Below the pieces are notes generated by a model. That model ran no database searches. It saw only the letters and a program-made list of their open reading frames with translations, and was not told the DNA's origin. This document shows positions 12,385 to 23,729 of a DNA stretch of 64,000 nt, piece by piece. The stretch's first letter is position 1, and each line of letters opens with the position of its first letter. A program made the position numbers and the translations under genes. The stretch covers positions 45,602 through 109,601 of the forward strand of contig NMRB01002244.1 in the NCBI GenBank assembly GCA_002633025.1, read 5' to 3'. Source of the stretch: Notospermus geniculatus (taxonomy: Eukaryota; Nemertea; Pilidiophora; Heteronemertea; Lineidae).

Positions 12385-12507
12385 GAGTTTTCGCAAAGCC
12401 AACGAAACGCCAACGCGATCGCCGAACCCATTGTTCGATGCCACGAAGAAAGCACCGAACAAAAGACAGGCGTTCGCGTTGGCGTTCCGGGGGCTTTGCG
12501 AAAACTC
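12385..12507. mobile_element. AGAGTTTTCGCAAAGCC-family MITE, copy 2
   Basis: Same terminal repeats and internal CCATTGTTCGATGCC word as the element at 1708-1833, with the internal part in the opposite orientation. Confidence 0.8.
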
Positions 12508-12728
12508 TTTACTGGCTGAACAAAGGATTCAAGACCATGAAACCTTTGTTTGCCGCCGTGTCGGTGTACATGTAGCAGCTCTATGTGAATCCGGCCTTAC
12601 ACTGCCATTAGTCTATAGGAATTATCATAAGAAGTGAGTTTCGATTACATCACTCGTGTTCGGTGGATTTTGTAATTTTGTATCACACGATCGATCGGAG
12701 TCGATAGAAATGAGATCAGTACGTTTCC

Positions 12729-13915
12729 ATGATTCCTTTGGCACGCACACGTTCGCGTCCTGAGAACGGCACAGCTAGAGAATTCTTATACGAGTTATCA
12801 TTTAGTCACCCTTGGTTCGATTCCTGCCTCCGTGAGAGGAACAGTCTCACTGAAGGTAGGCCTACTGCTCGTCATGAATTCGTAAATATTCATAATCGCA
12901 TCCTGATTACTGAATTAATTGATTCAAGGCAACTCCTAAAGTTACTCCTCTGGATATGGGTACCTCCATTTCTATTAACATTTGGGACAGTGTTTAATAT
13001 TTTAACAATCCTCGTCTTGGTGATACGAAAATTTGGGAAAGTATCCACGAGGATTTTACTTATTACACTTCTTGCTACGGTAGACACCGCCGTACTTTGG
13101 ACAGGACTCCTTCGTCAGTCGATCATCTTAAATTTTGTTTCACATCGACCTCAGAATTTTATCGTACATTTCCTGCCCAGTTCATACCTTTTTAACGTAT
13201 TTCTTTCTGCATTATGCCAGTTGGAATGTCGTGTATTTGACCGTAGAAAGATGGATATCGGTATGTTTTCCTCTGAAGGCAAGAGTTGTATGCACAAAGA
13301 GATGGACCTTTGTAGGTCTGACCATTCTATTTATATTTCCGTTTGCCTTAAATTCGCCCATAATTTTTATTTCTCGCTTAATACGTTTACCTAAATCGGC
13401 TATTGTTGAAATCGATCGTCCTTACTGCCAACATGAGGCAGAGTACGAATACTTCTGGGAAATGGTCTGGTATTGGATTGACCTGCTTGTCTATTCATTT
13501 TTGCCATTCTTTGTCATTTCTTTCTGTAATTGCTGCATCGTTTACAAGGTTGTGAGGGGACAGATAAAACGTAAAAAAACTCCGCAATCCTGGAGGACGA
13601 TCAGATGGCCGGTCATCTCAGATGACCAGTATGACGTACATGTTGACCGCTGTTAGTATTGTCTTTATTTTACTAACATCACCTAGTTCTGTCCTTCACA
13701 TATATGTTTCGCTCACCAAATTGACAACTTGGAAACAATATGTTCAAAAAGAATTAAACTATGCTGTAACAAATAATCTTGCTTACCTGAACAACACCAT
13801 CAACTTCTTTCTGTACTGTGTAAGTGGGACGCAATTTCGGCGCGAGGTTTTCCGAATGTTCCGACGCATAGGTCGGAAAGCCTCAGTTCAGTTTACAATC
13901 CGAGACGAGCCTTGA
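12729..13915 (+). pseudogene. rhodopsin-family peptide-receptor-like GPCR, two frameshifts
   Basis: A seven-helix receptor is readable only across three frames. Frame one (12729-~13130) has an N-glycosylation site NGT, a REFLYEL motif shared with the receptor at 49958, TM1 and TM2. Frame two (~13135-13575) has the TM3 cysteine, ERWISVCFPLKAR in place of DRY, then TM4 and TM5. Frame three (to the TGA at 13913) has TM6 and a TM7 of the type NNTINFFLYC followed by a short tail. The first slip lies between about 13117 and 13150; the second coincides with a run of seven As (13573-13579). Homopolymer sequencing error could explain the second slip alone. Two slips favour a pseudogene. Known relatives (FMRFamide/GPR139-like receptors) are Gq/Gi-coupled peptide receptors; the ligand is unknown. 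The gene is intronless like its neighbours. Confidence 0.75.
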
Positions 13916-14944
13916 CTCGGATACTCGATCACTAAAGGTAAACCAAAAGCCGTAACTGCACGATGCATCATCAACAGTGGGCAGTGGTCAACGCAGACCC
14001 CGAATTTCCTGATCGTAGGCCTACCAAAAGGGTTCTGTCCTTAAAAGATATTGAAACATTGGCAGTGATTTGGTTTGACTTGGACATTGATTCTAAAATA
14101 CTTTGTATCTCGTGCGTAAGTTACAAATGGATGATGCATTAGCCTCATTCTGAATGCAGCGGGTTTGGGTAACACAACCAAGAACCCGCTTAGTATTTCC
14201 AAAATGGCGTCCACCATTTCTCGCTTCGAGCATTCAGATCGAGAGGCCGTGCAAAGAATTTCGGCAAGATGGATTCTCGGCGACCCATCCAAACCATGTT
14301 TTGTATCAATAACAAAAAAATTTGCACCTCGGGTTTAATTCCTTAAACCACACAAGTCGTCAATTCAGGCTGTTTGTTAGCAAAACGTCTGATTCGGCAT
14401 CTCGTGTGTTTTCTCTGCTTATCACGCCAACTCGACACAATCGTGTGTCATCCAGAGAGCCATAACTCAACCCAGTCGACCCGCAAAGGTATGAACAGCG
14501 CCACGACGTGTCAGCCGCGGTATTTGGCGGTACTAACTGCTAAATCACTGAACGAAAGCGAGGCAGTGACGTAGGCGTAGCAGACGCTATAAAACAATCA
14601 CTAATTACGCACGATTAGTCAGACGTTTGAAGGTGGCGTGATGTTTACATGTTGATGGATGTTTCTCTACGAAAGTTGCCGAAAATTTCATCGAAATCGG
14701 TTCAGTTTTGGCCGAGTTATCGATCGAAAGGTAACCGTGTGTTTTCGAAAACAGGCGTTCTTCAAAGTGCGTACACTTTCTTGGAATAGTATTTTGAAAC
14801 TTCTGCTTAGGTCATTCGGGTTGTTATAACATAGAAGAATCCACATGCGAAGCGTGGTTTTATGCACGCATGTCTGAGGGGTTGAAAATAACCCCAAAAC
14901 ACAACCACATTTTCAAGAAATCTCCTTCCCCTTATCCATTGTCT
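13916..14944. other. no recognisable feature
   Basis: No polyadenylation signal directly follows the receptor frame, and no repeat pair or exon was found. Confidence 0.35.
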
Positions 14945-15028
14945 AACCTGGTTCCATGGGCTCCGACGGTGGCGCTGACAGCCAGAATCGTCAGTCAGCG
15001 CCACGTCGACGTCCAAGGAACCAGGTTA
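14945..15028. mobile_element. 84-bp AACCTGGTTCC hairpin
   Basis: AACCTGGTTCCATGGGC with GGTGGCGCTGAC pairs with GTCAGCGCCAC and AGGAACCAGGTTA. Same family as 6786-6867. Confidence 0.7.
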
Positions 15029-15803
15029 TGGCTGCGAGAATCGTTACCTACTGCTGTTCAAACTGCGTACAAAAACTTGGAATACCATGCCGAAGTATGA
15101 AATTAACACAGATTGGAGATTGATAGTTTCTTCGTCTATTCAGATTTATTCAGATATATTTATGGAGTTATGGCGATGTTTTTAACAACGCTCTACTCCA
15201 AATGACCTCCAATTCTGTGCGTAGGACGAAATTTCTTAAATGATTTCTCTTCACTCGTTTGCTTTATGCCAAAATAGATTACACTAATCGAAAGCTCAAT
15301 GTCTTAGCTAAACACTGATATATGGTTTATGTGGTTGAATTTGAACGGTGTTCTCGATAAACGCAATTTTGTGCGAGGTGTCCGATTTCTCGAATGAGGT
15401 ACTCGAGAAGCCTCGTCGAGTGCCCCGATCGCCTATTATTTTCCCGCGCGCAAAATAAATCTGTCGTAGAAAATGACCTTTGCGGGTCGACTGAACCTTT
15501 AAGGTGAGACTCAAAAAGAGTCAAAATTAGTCTTGAACAAGACTCTTTTTTATAGTCTTGAACAAGACAGTTTTTGACAGAGCGAGCGTGTTCCCAGTCT
15601 GGGGTGTTAGCATCCAAATCGGCAGACATTAGGATCGGCAGGGCACACGCGCACTTTTTTCTTATTCAACGATGCAGTGGGATCTTCCAACAGGAAATTT
15701 TAAACGCTTAATGCTCTTATAGCAATAGCCCCAGTAGTACGTTCATCAATCGTCCAGATGCAGCTTCAAACGTGAATTGAAATCTGAAGTGAAGTGGAAT
15801 ATG
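15029..15803. other. no gene; short repeated palindrome words
   Basis: AGTCTTGAACAAGACT-type words occur twice near 15528-15570. Otherwise nothing is supported. Confidence 0.35.
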
Positions 15804-16211
15804 GGGTCGATTTCACAAGGGTGTTTAAAGCCAGACACTATAGACAGATGGGTTATAATCGACGAGCATAGTCTCGGTCACCCAGCCGCTGATTCGAATC
15901 TGGGGAACCGTAGCAGTACTGTGTGGCTGGCTGCGCAAGACTACACACAGCATTGGGATTCCCCAAGGGGATTCCCAAAACCTCGATGCAGGATAATGCT
16001 TTAATATGTGGTTCTATGGTTCTATACACTACGCACGCCTGTAGATGAGGTTGCTCTATATTTCGGCCGAACTGGGGAGTGAGTAGCGGTGCATAGTGTG
16101 CGGCTTTAAGATTTAGACGCGTGCAACTTCGTCAAATGCATGTTGGAAGTGCGTGCATTTTGTGAAGTGACACGCGTCTAAGTCTTAAACACCCTCTGTG
16201 AAATCGGCCCG
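15804..16211. mobile_element. palindromic element (GATTTCACA..GGGTGTTTAAG) split by an insertion
   Basis: Outer arms read GGTCGATTTCACAAGGGTG on the left and CACCCTCTGTGAAATCGGCC on the right, then inwards TTAAGATTTAGACGCGTG and CACGCGTCTAAGTCTTAA. The left arm is interrupted at its TTAA by the element 15829-16105; the right arm is intact. Similar ends occur at 60837-61199 and near 61210-61255. Confidence 0.75.
15829..16105. mobile_element. TTAA-flanked MITE (family AGCCGCACA), copy 2
   Basis: Inserted at TTAA (15825-15828 and 16106-16109). It shares TATAGACAGATGGGT, GGTCACCCAGCCGCTG, TTCGAATCTGGGGAAC and CCTCGATGCA with copy 1. The TTCGAATC word resembles a polymerase III B box but no tRNA-like head accompanies it. 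Confidence 0.85.
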
Positions 16212-16321
16212 ACAAAGAATTTTGAAGCAAGTGGCAGACAATATGGATAGTTAAGCTGTCTCTGAACTAAAGAATTCACTCATTTCTGACAGGCAATGCT
16301 GATGTAGATTTAACAGCATTT

Positions 16322-16745
16322 CTCATTCGGAACTTCCGAAGGCAACTGCTCGGCAATTTCCGTAGACACTCGCATTTCCCCTCGGACACAATTCCAAGGC
16401 AGCCATCTTGAACGCGCAACGATTTCAATGCGTTTCTGGTGGTTTGGATGCGGTCGCCTCATCACACCCTGCGCATGAACGAAATAGGACACACAAAAAC
16501 GTCGCGTTATTGATCAATAATTGGCAGATTGGGTGACATATCGGTAAGTTTATATATAATATGCCCCAACTTATCCAGGAAATAAGGTTGGATATCTTAG
16601 CAGGCCAAAATTCGGCGAAAATAGTTCCACGGTCGGTCACGTGGGTTTGTTGATAACAACATGGCTGCCTTGGACTTGTGTCCGAGGTGAAATGCGCCGC
16701 CCAGTGGATAGATAAGCAGTTCGCCTCTGGTCGTTCCGAATGATC
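16322..16745. mobile_element. 424-bp inverted-repeat element
   Basis: Left TCATTCGGAAC...GCAACTGCT and right AGCAGTTCGCC...GTTCCGAATGA pair. Further in, TCGGACACAATTCCAAGGCA pairs with TGCCTTGGACTTGTGTCCGA. The central 250 bases are unpaired and carry no clear frame. Confidence 0.6.
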
Positions 16746-18205
16746 ATTTCTGTGCGCCATCAGGCCATTCTCCCGACTTACCGTACACCATAAATTTCAT
16801 GGTCCAGTGAAAATTCACGCTACATTTGTGTGGACAATATCATGAGAGAGACAAGCCGTTTCGACAAAAATAATGCATCCGATTGTTCTCGTCATCGCTG
16901 TCCCGAGAAATAAATGTTTGCATTGTACAATGTAGTACCATGCCAGTAGTGTCCAGCAATTATAAGCCGTGGTTACACTGCATAAAATCCCCGGGCTTTT
17001 TTGCGGTCACACCTATGAATTGCCAGTGTAGTAGAATCAAATGTACCCTGATATAGGATGTCTGGTGGACACTGTATATCAGCTTTCTGACGATGTACGT
17101 ACATTATATTCTATCACAACTATAATGCACCCCTACTGCACTGAGTACGGTAACTGCAGTACCGTACAAACAACATGGCGACCGCGGATTTTCGACCCGG
17201 CGGTGAGTGCAGTATTCAGCTCGATTTCTCACGAAAAATGCAAGCTCAAGGGCTGAAACATACGTGGGGGATTCTTCACAAAAGGAACTATCCAAGATGT
17301 AAATTGTAGCCCAAAATATTTCCCAATAAATGTGTACGGACCGAGAGAAAAATCGAAGCGAGGCAACGGTAACTCAATCGTGACATACACGGCAACTCAG
17401 ATGTTGCACTTCTTAGGGAGTTCGGTAACTCTGAATAAATTCGGCAATTCCTGCAGAGGCACGATGGGACATCAACATGCACTAACATCCAATCAAATTC
17501 TACCACATTAAAATTTGTCTAGACGGGGGTATACAAGGCCTTTAATTCACCTTTAACTGCCACATCACCTGGGAGCCATTCAGAGCCGGTGTAGCAGTAA
17601 AAAGTGTCCCCCTGTAAAAAGTGTCCACTTCTATTGTTGAATGACGGAATAAGCGGCATGCGTATAGAAACCAATTGTCAGAGATTAGAATGTAACAATA
17701 GGATCTTTTGTTCCCCGGACAGTTTTTCCTAGGACATTCTTTCCCTTCACACCTGCGTTTCGAAAATTACCCACAATTCCGAGTTCGCATAAAAACGGAA
17801 GTCGTATAAAATGTAAATATAGTTTACCACATGCATGGATGTTACATCGAACATTAAGGTCGATCTATACCCATTGCGTGACGCCGAACTGCCCAACTTA
17901 AACTCGTGATAATTCATTGATAGCAATGATTACAAAAACATTTCTGGTACGGTACGTTACGTATGAAGCATATAAGTGAACTTTCACCCTAAATAACTGG
18001 ATCCTATTTGCGGATTGCCCAGAAAAATGACTTTGTTGGAAAGGCCGAAAAAAATTCCTTGAGCAATTTTCCGTCAACATGCTATGTCGCATGGAAGCAA
18101 ACTCTGTTGGAAAAGACGCAGCCATACCTGTTGCATGTCGGTATAACCGCAGATTTTTAAAAAATATGCTAATTATGCTTATAATTAACAAAGTTTAGCT
18201 TTTAC
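16746..18205. other. no recognisable feature
   Basis: Words GTAAAAAGTGTCC occur twice near 17595-17625. Several small open frames have no support. Confidence 0.35.
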
Positions 18206-18581
18206 NNNNNNNNNNNNNNNNNNNNNNNNNNNNNNNNNNNNNNNNNNNNNNNNNNNNNNNNNNNNNNNNNNNNNNNNNNNNNNNNNNNNNNNNNNNNNNN
18301 NNNNNNNNNNNNNNNNNNNNNNNNNNNNNNNNNNNNNNNNNNNNNNNNNNNNNNNNNNNNNNNNNNNNNNNNNNNNNNNNNNNNNNNNNNNNNNNNNNNN
18401 NNNNNNNNNNNNNNNNNNNNNNNNNNNNNNNNNNNNNNNNNNNNNNNNNNNNNNNNNNNNNNNNNNNNNNNNNNNNNNNNNNNNNNNNNNNNNNNNNNNN
18501 NNNNNNNNNNNNNNNNNNNNNNNNNNNNNNNNNNNNNNNNNNNNNNNNNNNNNNNNNNNNNNNNNNNNNNNNNNNNNNNNN
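18206..18581. other. assembly gap (376 N)
   Basis: A run of Ns that removes the first few bases of the TTAA element beginning at 18582. Confidence 0.99.
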
Positions 18582-19374
18582 GGGGGCTACCTATAGCTGA
18601 GCTCATTCCCTAGTGGCAATCCACGGAACTGGCCTTTGTGCGACCAGTCATTCACATTCAGATTAAATCCGCTCACCCTGGTATACTGTTTTCGAAAACC
18701 AATCTTCAGTGTACGTGCCGACCCTAAATCTTTTGTGTCCACTGCGGGTATTGTTCAGCTCTGTCACTGGTGCTTTGGTCACAAGTGGCCGAACAGAGTT
18801 TACTCAAATGGCGCGAATTATGCAAATCTACATAACAAAGAAGTAACTGGCGAGTGGTATGGAATTTTTCAAATTTGCAAAACAAGTTTTCTCATTTGTG
18901 GACGCATATATTTGAAAAATTTCTTTTGGATGTTATTGCCATATGTGCATTCTAGGGCAACACGATCGCCTTTTTTGAATAGTTGGTCGGGAATATGAAA
19001 TATTTCAAAAACTGTAAATAGAGCCCTTTTTTGGCATTAATTAGTTTATACCAATTAAACGGAAAGTACTTTCGTAAAAAACGGATCGTTACGCCCTGCA
19101 GGCATCAGGCCTGTACCTTACAGACTATGTGGGAAACTGATGTGTCGCATCCCAAGTCTGCAAAATTGTTTGCGAACTCAAATTTTGACAACCTGTTATA
19201 ACTTAATTAACTCCATCGTAATTAGTCAAAATGAACAATTCTTTCACAGAACGGGAGCCTAAAGGTGTAGCTAAAACATTTTGTTAACATCAGTTTGTTA
19301 CTTTTTGTCATGAATATGTTAGGACGCTTGTTTTCAAAGAGCGTCAATAAAGTCGGCATAGGTAGCCCCCCGCC
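18582..19374. mobile_element. about 0.8-kb TTAA-flanked element (GGCGGGGGGCTACCTAT ends), copy 1
   Basis: The right end is ATAGGTAGCCCCCCGCC followed by TTAA (19375-19378). The left end begins inside the gap at GGGGGCTACCTATAGC. Copy 2 shows the missing left end with its TTAA. Ends plus TTAA indicate a piggyBac-type non-autonomous element. On the minus strand both copies keep a short open stretch reading KGDRVALECTYGNN, which resembles the cysteine region of an immunoglobulin V-type domain. This may be captured or ancestral coding sequence, or chance. Confidence 0.75.
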
Positions 19375-19378
19375 TTAA

Positions 19379-20598
19379 TATGAACTTTATCGTATGCACA
19401 TATTAAGTTTTATCGAACATAAATGTGTATGCCCAATGCAAATAGACACTTACAACGTAAATATGTTTGATATCGAATTTTGCAACGGATATCATGCCTA
19501 CTGTGCACTTCAAGGGACTAAGAGAAATACATGATGTCACATAAATTCATAAGTGTATAAAAAAAAATTCATAAGGGTTTTGTAGGCAGGACCATCTTTC
19601 TCAGGTGAAAATTGTTCTGTCGGGATCAAGGAAGCGAAAAAAATACGCCTTGCTTGCGAGAGTGTAAAATGCCTCAGTGTCACAACATGCACAGGGTGTA
19701 ACGACATATCCACAAAACGACATTCGAAAAGGCAATGTTCACTTTCACGCATCCACCGTACACAGTTCACAAAATAGACCAACGAGTCTGTCGCTATATT
19801 CTCGCACGTGCAGTTTTCACAACGACTTGCCCATATTGCAGAAAAGACATGATGAACATGAACAATACATTCCTCGATAAAATTCAAAAATCCAAATTCA
19901 CATACTATATGTAGACTGCAGCCACTTTGCTCTTAGAATACTGAGAAGAAAATCTATTTGAACATTGAAAATTGTTCATATTTACAGATAAAATACAGTT
20001 GCATACCACATTTTCTCCTCACAACTTTTATTTCTTGAGATTAGAACCTAGTATAAACAAGGCCCAGTTCACAAAACAACGCTAACTCAGCGACAGCCCT
20101 TAGCGTGGCGTTAATGTTAACATTAGCATGGAGCTGGAGCTAAGCGAGTTCAAGAAAGAGCGATTGTGTGGCAATGGCGCTAAGTGGGCGATAAGTCAGT
20201 GTTAAAGTTAACGCATGTTTGACCCACCTCTAGCCAGCGATAGTGAGCGCTAACTTCCATATTCCTTTCCTAGATGACCCTAAATGTGTATTATGTGTAT
20301 TTTATTCCAATATAATGGCATGAACTATAAATTTAGAGACTATAAAAGAAATATGAAATTTTCACAAGTTGGCTGATTGCCTCGAACTTGGAAGATTTTA
20401 TTTTTCACACATTGGCCCGAAACTTGCCCCTCACTGTCAGAAACTCCACTGCTGCATGCTCCACTCAAGAAACTGATTTAGAATAACGTAACTTGGTGGT
20501 TTCTCCGTTTTCTTGACACACTTGACATGGTTGCTCCAGTGGCTGCCATCTTGAATTTACATGTCAAGAAAACATATCCCTAGCAACCAGCGATGGCG
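19379..20598. other. no supported gene
   Basis: A minus-strand frame of 116 codons (19537-19887) is cysteine-containing but has no recognised domain. The segment 20060-20250 repeats words such as CGCTAAC and GTTAACG and may be a decayed element. Confidence 0.35.
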
Positions 20599-20744
20599 TT
20601 AGCCTATGGATACACTGAACGCGATTTACCCATCGCGGCCGTTGTTTCTTTGTTATTTCATGCCGCAATGCCTCCGAAACAAAAGAGATTCGCGCGAAAA
20701 TCGCGCGCGATGGGTAAATCGCGTTCAGTGTATCCCTAGCCTTA
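20599..20744. mobile_element. 146-bp palindrome (GGATACACTGAACGCG)
   Basis: TAGCCTATGGATACACTGAA pairs with TTCAGTGTATCCCTAGCCTTA, and GCGATTTACCCATCGCG pairs with CGCGATGGGTAAATCGC. A related end GCGTTCAGTATACCCGTAGCC appears at 59898-59918. The right end abuts a single N. Confidence 0.7.
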
Positions 20745-20745
20745 N

Positions 20746-21010
20746 TACCATAAATGGGAACCATAAGTACCATAAATTAATACCATAGTACCATAAAATA
20801 CAATAGTACCATAAATGGGAACCATAAGTACCATAAATTAATACCATAGTACCATAAAATACAATAGTACCATAAAAGGGAACCATAAGTACCATAAATT
20901 AATACCACAGTACCATAAAATACCATGGGTACAATAGCAATATACCATACAATACCATAAATACCATAGGCTACCATAGGATACCACAGGATACCATAAG
21001 GTACCATAGC
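20746..21010. repeat. 61-bp tandem repeat grading into ATACCATA repeats
   Basis: The unit TACCATAAATGGGAACCATA... repeats with a 61-base period for about two and a half copies, then breaks down into roughly 10-base ATACCATAGG units. A single N marks its left border, so copy number may be under-assembled. Confidence 0.85.
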
Positions 21011-21419
21011 TATTTTTTGGTAGCGCGTAATGCGTAATGTGCTTAAAACTGGCTCTGTGGAACGTCGAGCTGAGCGTGAACGACACGTCGCAGGGGCTTC
21101 ATTGAGGATATAAATAGCGAGCGTGGTCTTGTCTATGTAGGCCTACGGTTAAAACATCGATTCGATGTCATGCTGAGGAGTAATGCACGTAACTAGACCC
21201 ACGTCGGACTCCCTGAAAAAAGACTGTTCTTTCCAATAATGGCCAGGCGTCAAAGAGTAAATTGCTTTGTTGAGAAGCAGTGCCAGGACAGTCACGACAT
21301 GACATAATGTACATTGCAATTCCGATGAATGATATAACGGACGGACATGTGCAATCTTAAAACTTCGCCGTTCGTGGATAATCAAGGAATAACGGGCTGA
21401 CGTGTCTTTGCTGACAACT

Positions 21420-22460
21420 TCAACCTTTTCTTCCGATCAATTGTTTCATTTGTTTTACAAACACTGCACGAAATTTTGCCCCACTAAAACAATAGAGAAG
21501 GAAATTGATAGCGTGATTCAGATATGTCATGGCGCGGGTTGCATAATGAAGCAGGTAACTGAGGGAAACATGTTTAAAAGTTTCATACCGGAAGTCAACT
21601 ATCGGGAAATCTAGTTCTGGGAAGTAGATGAGTTCAACTGCATAATAAATTTGGTTCGGCAATGCAAGAATGATGAAGAAAATGCTAACGACGACCAACA
21701 TTGTTGTCACACTTCCGAGATTCGAATCTTTCGAAGCTTGCTCATCCAACATGGCTCGTCTTTTCCTTTTGTTGACAAGCAGCGCCGAGATAATGACAAT
21801 ATTGCATACGGCGATTCCGATGAAGGGTATCGCGGCGTACATTGCCATACGTACATTGGCCCATTCGTTGAAGAAAAATGCCTCATACTGTGAATTGACT
21901 GGGCCAGCAGCACAATAACCCAAATCTACATTAATTTCGAAGTATATAAGGCAGTGAGAATTCAAAGAAAGGAGGACGGTGAATACACCAGCAAGTATGA
22001 AATATACGCACCTCTTAGATAAGAGAAATCGGGCCTTTAAAGGAAACAATACGCATACCAACCTCTCCAATGTGAGCAACAAGATGCACCATGACGAAAA
22101 CATCAATGTGAACTCCGTCAGAAAGCCATGCGTCTTACAGAGAAAATTCGATTTCATTCGTATTTGGATTCCGTAGGCAGTATTAAGAACGAAATCAAGA
22201 CAGCCAACGTAGAGGATGGCTAGATCAGTAACAGAAAGAGTCATCAGGAAGATACGGGTAGAGATGCTGCCCATGTTCCCACTGGATACCACAAACATCG
22301 TCATGAAATTAAAAATTGTACCAAATGCAATTATTACGGGGACAATGTACGCAACAATGAACCATGCGACTTTGGCTTCCCAGATGTCATATTCTAGCAA
22401 TCCTCTTAGAGAATAGTAGTCTGCAGTCGTTTTAGCCGATACGAGATTGGCCATAGTCAT
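21420..22460 (-). CDS. intact rhodopsin-family peptide-receptor-like GPCR
   Basis: A single-exon 346-residue plasma-membrane receptor. About 30 extracellular residues precede TM1 (residues ~32-58, with GTIFNF). TM2 contains LSVTDLAIL. The TM3 cysteine (FLCKTHG) and an ECL2 cysteine (LGYCAAG) form the usual disulphide. TM3 ends ERLVCVLFPLKAR instead of DRY. ICL3 is basic (KRKRRA). TM6 has LALPNQ, lacking the CWxP tryptophan. TM7 is NHAINFLLYCFSG with a short basic tail. These traits match the FMRFamide-receptor/GPR139-like group known to bind peptides; the ligand cannot be inferred. The frame has two closely spaced start methionines (MTMAN). It is the only intact receptor among four related copies in the window. 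A transposon lies 16 bases upstream of the start. Confidence 0.9.
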   Translation of the reverse strand: MTMANLVSAKTTADYYSLRGLLEYDIWEAKVAWFIVAYIVPVIIAFGTIFNFMTMFVVSSGNMGSISTRIFLMTLSVTDLAILYVGCLDFVLNTAYGIQIRMKSNFLCKTHGFLTEFTLMFSSWCILLLTLERLVCVLFPLKARFLLSKRCVYFILAGVFTVLLSLNSHCLIYFEINVDLGYCAAGPVNSQYEAFFFNEWANVRMAMYAAIPFIGIAVCNIVIISALLVNKRKRRAMLDEQASKDSNLGSVTTMLVVVSIFFIILALPNQIYYAVELIYFPELDFPIVDFRYETFKHVSLSYLLHYATRAMTYLNHAINFLLYCFSGAKFRAVFVKQMKQLIGRKG

Positions 22461-22475
22461 AAACTATGAAGGAGT

Positions 22476-22632
22476 AAAGCGGCCCATACACGATCAATAT
22501 TATTGCACAATATGAGGATCACAATGGGCAATATTATTGTCAATCTTTCTTCTACCATCATGCGAAAAGCACATGACCACCCATTTGGGCCCCATATTGT
22601 GCAATAATATTGCGCCGTGTATGGGCGGCTTT
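22476..22632. mobile_element. 157-bp MITE (GCGGCCCATACACG), copy 1
   Basis: Ends AAAGCGGCCCATACACG and CGTGTATGGGCGGCTTT, with internal AATATTATTGCACAATATG and its complement. Copies at 33469-33631 and 44695-44841. It ends the 5' flank of the minus-strand receptor, so any leader must lie in or beyond it. Confidence 0.85.
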
Positions 22633-23233
22633 CGAAGGCAATATGGCACAATACAACATAAATTACAGTCAAAACTGCCGCTTCGAATACGATCACAGAG
22701 AGACACCTGTGCGACTGTTGGATCCCTTACCTATTTGTTTGGCGCACATCAAACGCAGGAGAATTTCGATGTCTTGTCAATATTCCACTAGCAAAGACAA
22801 ACGCTGTAGCCCGTTTTTGAAACTTATGCGCCAGCGGGTATCTTTTGTTTCAAGTTTAAGATTTATACACATTCTCGGATCACGTTCGCCAAAATTATAC
22901 CTCTGCACGTGGCAACAGTGGAATGAGCCAAGGGCGTTCATCAAACACATACTATATTTTTCTGTTTTATTCATCTCTAATTAGATGGATATTTTTAGTA
23001 AATATCGAGTGTGTTCGAGAAAACTGTTTTCGAGAAAAGCATAAGAACCGCCGCGAAACTTGCTGTACCTGACTTAAAAAGCAAATTATTGGTACAATGC
23101 ATTTATGCGATACTGGAATCGACCCTGTAATATTTATTGTATCGAATAATCAACTGCGTCCAGTAAATCAAGGCCTTGCCGTTGGTTGTTGGTCCATGAC
23201 TGCCGCGACCTGGCATGCAGTGATATTTTCATT
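22633..23233. other. no recognisable feature
   Basis: No upstream exon, promoter element or repeat is supported. Confidence 0.35.
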
Positions 23234-23245
23234 TTAGGGTTTTAG

Positions 23246-23390
23246 ATTCACATGTCTAAATACGACGTCAACGGCCATCAATGCTTCTGGCAAGTAAATG
23301 GGTTCGATTGCGTTATAAATTTGGTTCGGCATTGCAAGGTTGAAGGTGATGCAATAAGAAACGACGTGAATATTCTGTTTTTTTACGTCT
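23246..23390 (-). pseudogene. GPCR fragment (TM6 to extracellular loop 3)
   Basis: The minus strand reads NLAMPNQIYNAIEPIYLPEA, then a VVFRHVNL stretch, closely matching LALPNQIYYAVELIYFPE and FKHVSL of the intact receptor at 21420-22460. No other receptor parts adjoin. The scrap lies about 0.8 kb beyond the intact gene's start, in the same orientation, suggesting a deleted tandem duplicate. Confidence 0.75.
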
Positions 23391-23440
23391 TCTGTCTTAC
23401 CGCTCGCATATGGACTGTTATTCCCGCATTTGACAGACGA

Positions 23441-23545
23441 GACTGGTCTCCTGTCCAACCTACATATAGGCAGTGGTAACAACAAGGCTGGACTGATACC
23501 ATGTCAAAACAAAAATGGCCGCCATACCTTCATCACTTGACAAGT
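23441..23545 (-). repeat. dispersed repeat, inverted partner of 29722-29826
   Basis: GACTGGTCTCCTGTCCAACC, GGCTGGACTGATAC and AAATGGCCGCCATAC match the complement of the second copy over roughly 100 bases. Confidence 0.75.
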
Positions 23546-23631
23546 TCACAGAAAAATCAACTCGAGTGGAGGCTCAGAGTCTCACTTTAGGGACAAAATG
23601 GTTCGAAACACTTTTTGACTCAAAATGAAAC

Positions 23632-23728
23632 AGAGGCCCGTATTCTAGAAGCCTCCTTATTGTGTAAGGTCCACTTTAAGCTTTTGTATTCTGCCCTGCA
23701 AACAATAGCCAAAGGTAAACCTTAAAGG
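23632..23728. repeat. half of a GGCCCGTATTCTAGAAG element
   Basis: Matches the left part of 45834-45957, including CCCTGCAAAC and AGCCAAAGG. The right terminal repeat is not present. Confidence 0.6.
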
Positions 23729-23729
23729 C

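Noticed and set aside
18202-18606. 134-codon minus frame across the N run
   Set aside because: Almost entirely Ns; an artefact of the gap.
19537-19887. 116-codon cysteine-containing minus frame
   Set aside because: No splice context, start context or recognised pattern; left unannotated as a gene.
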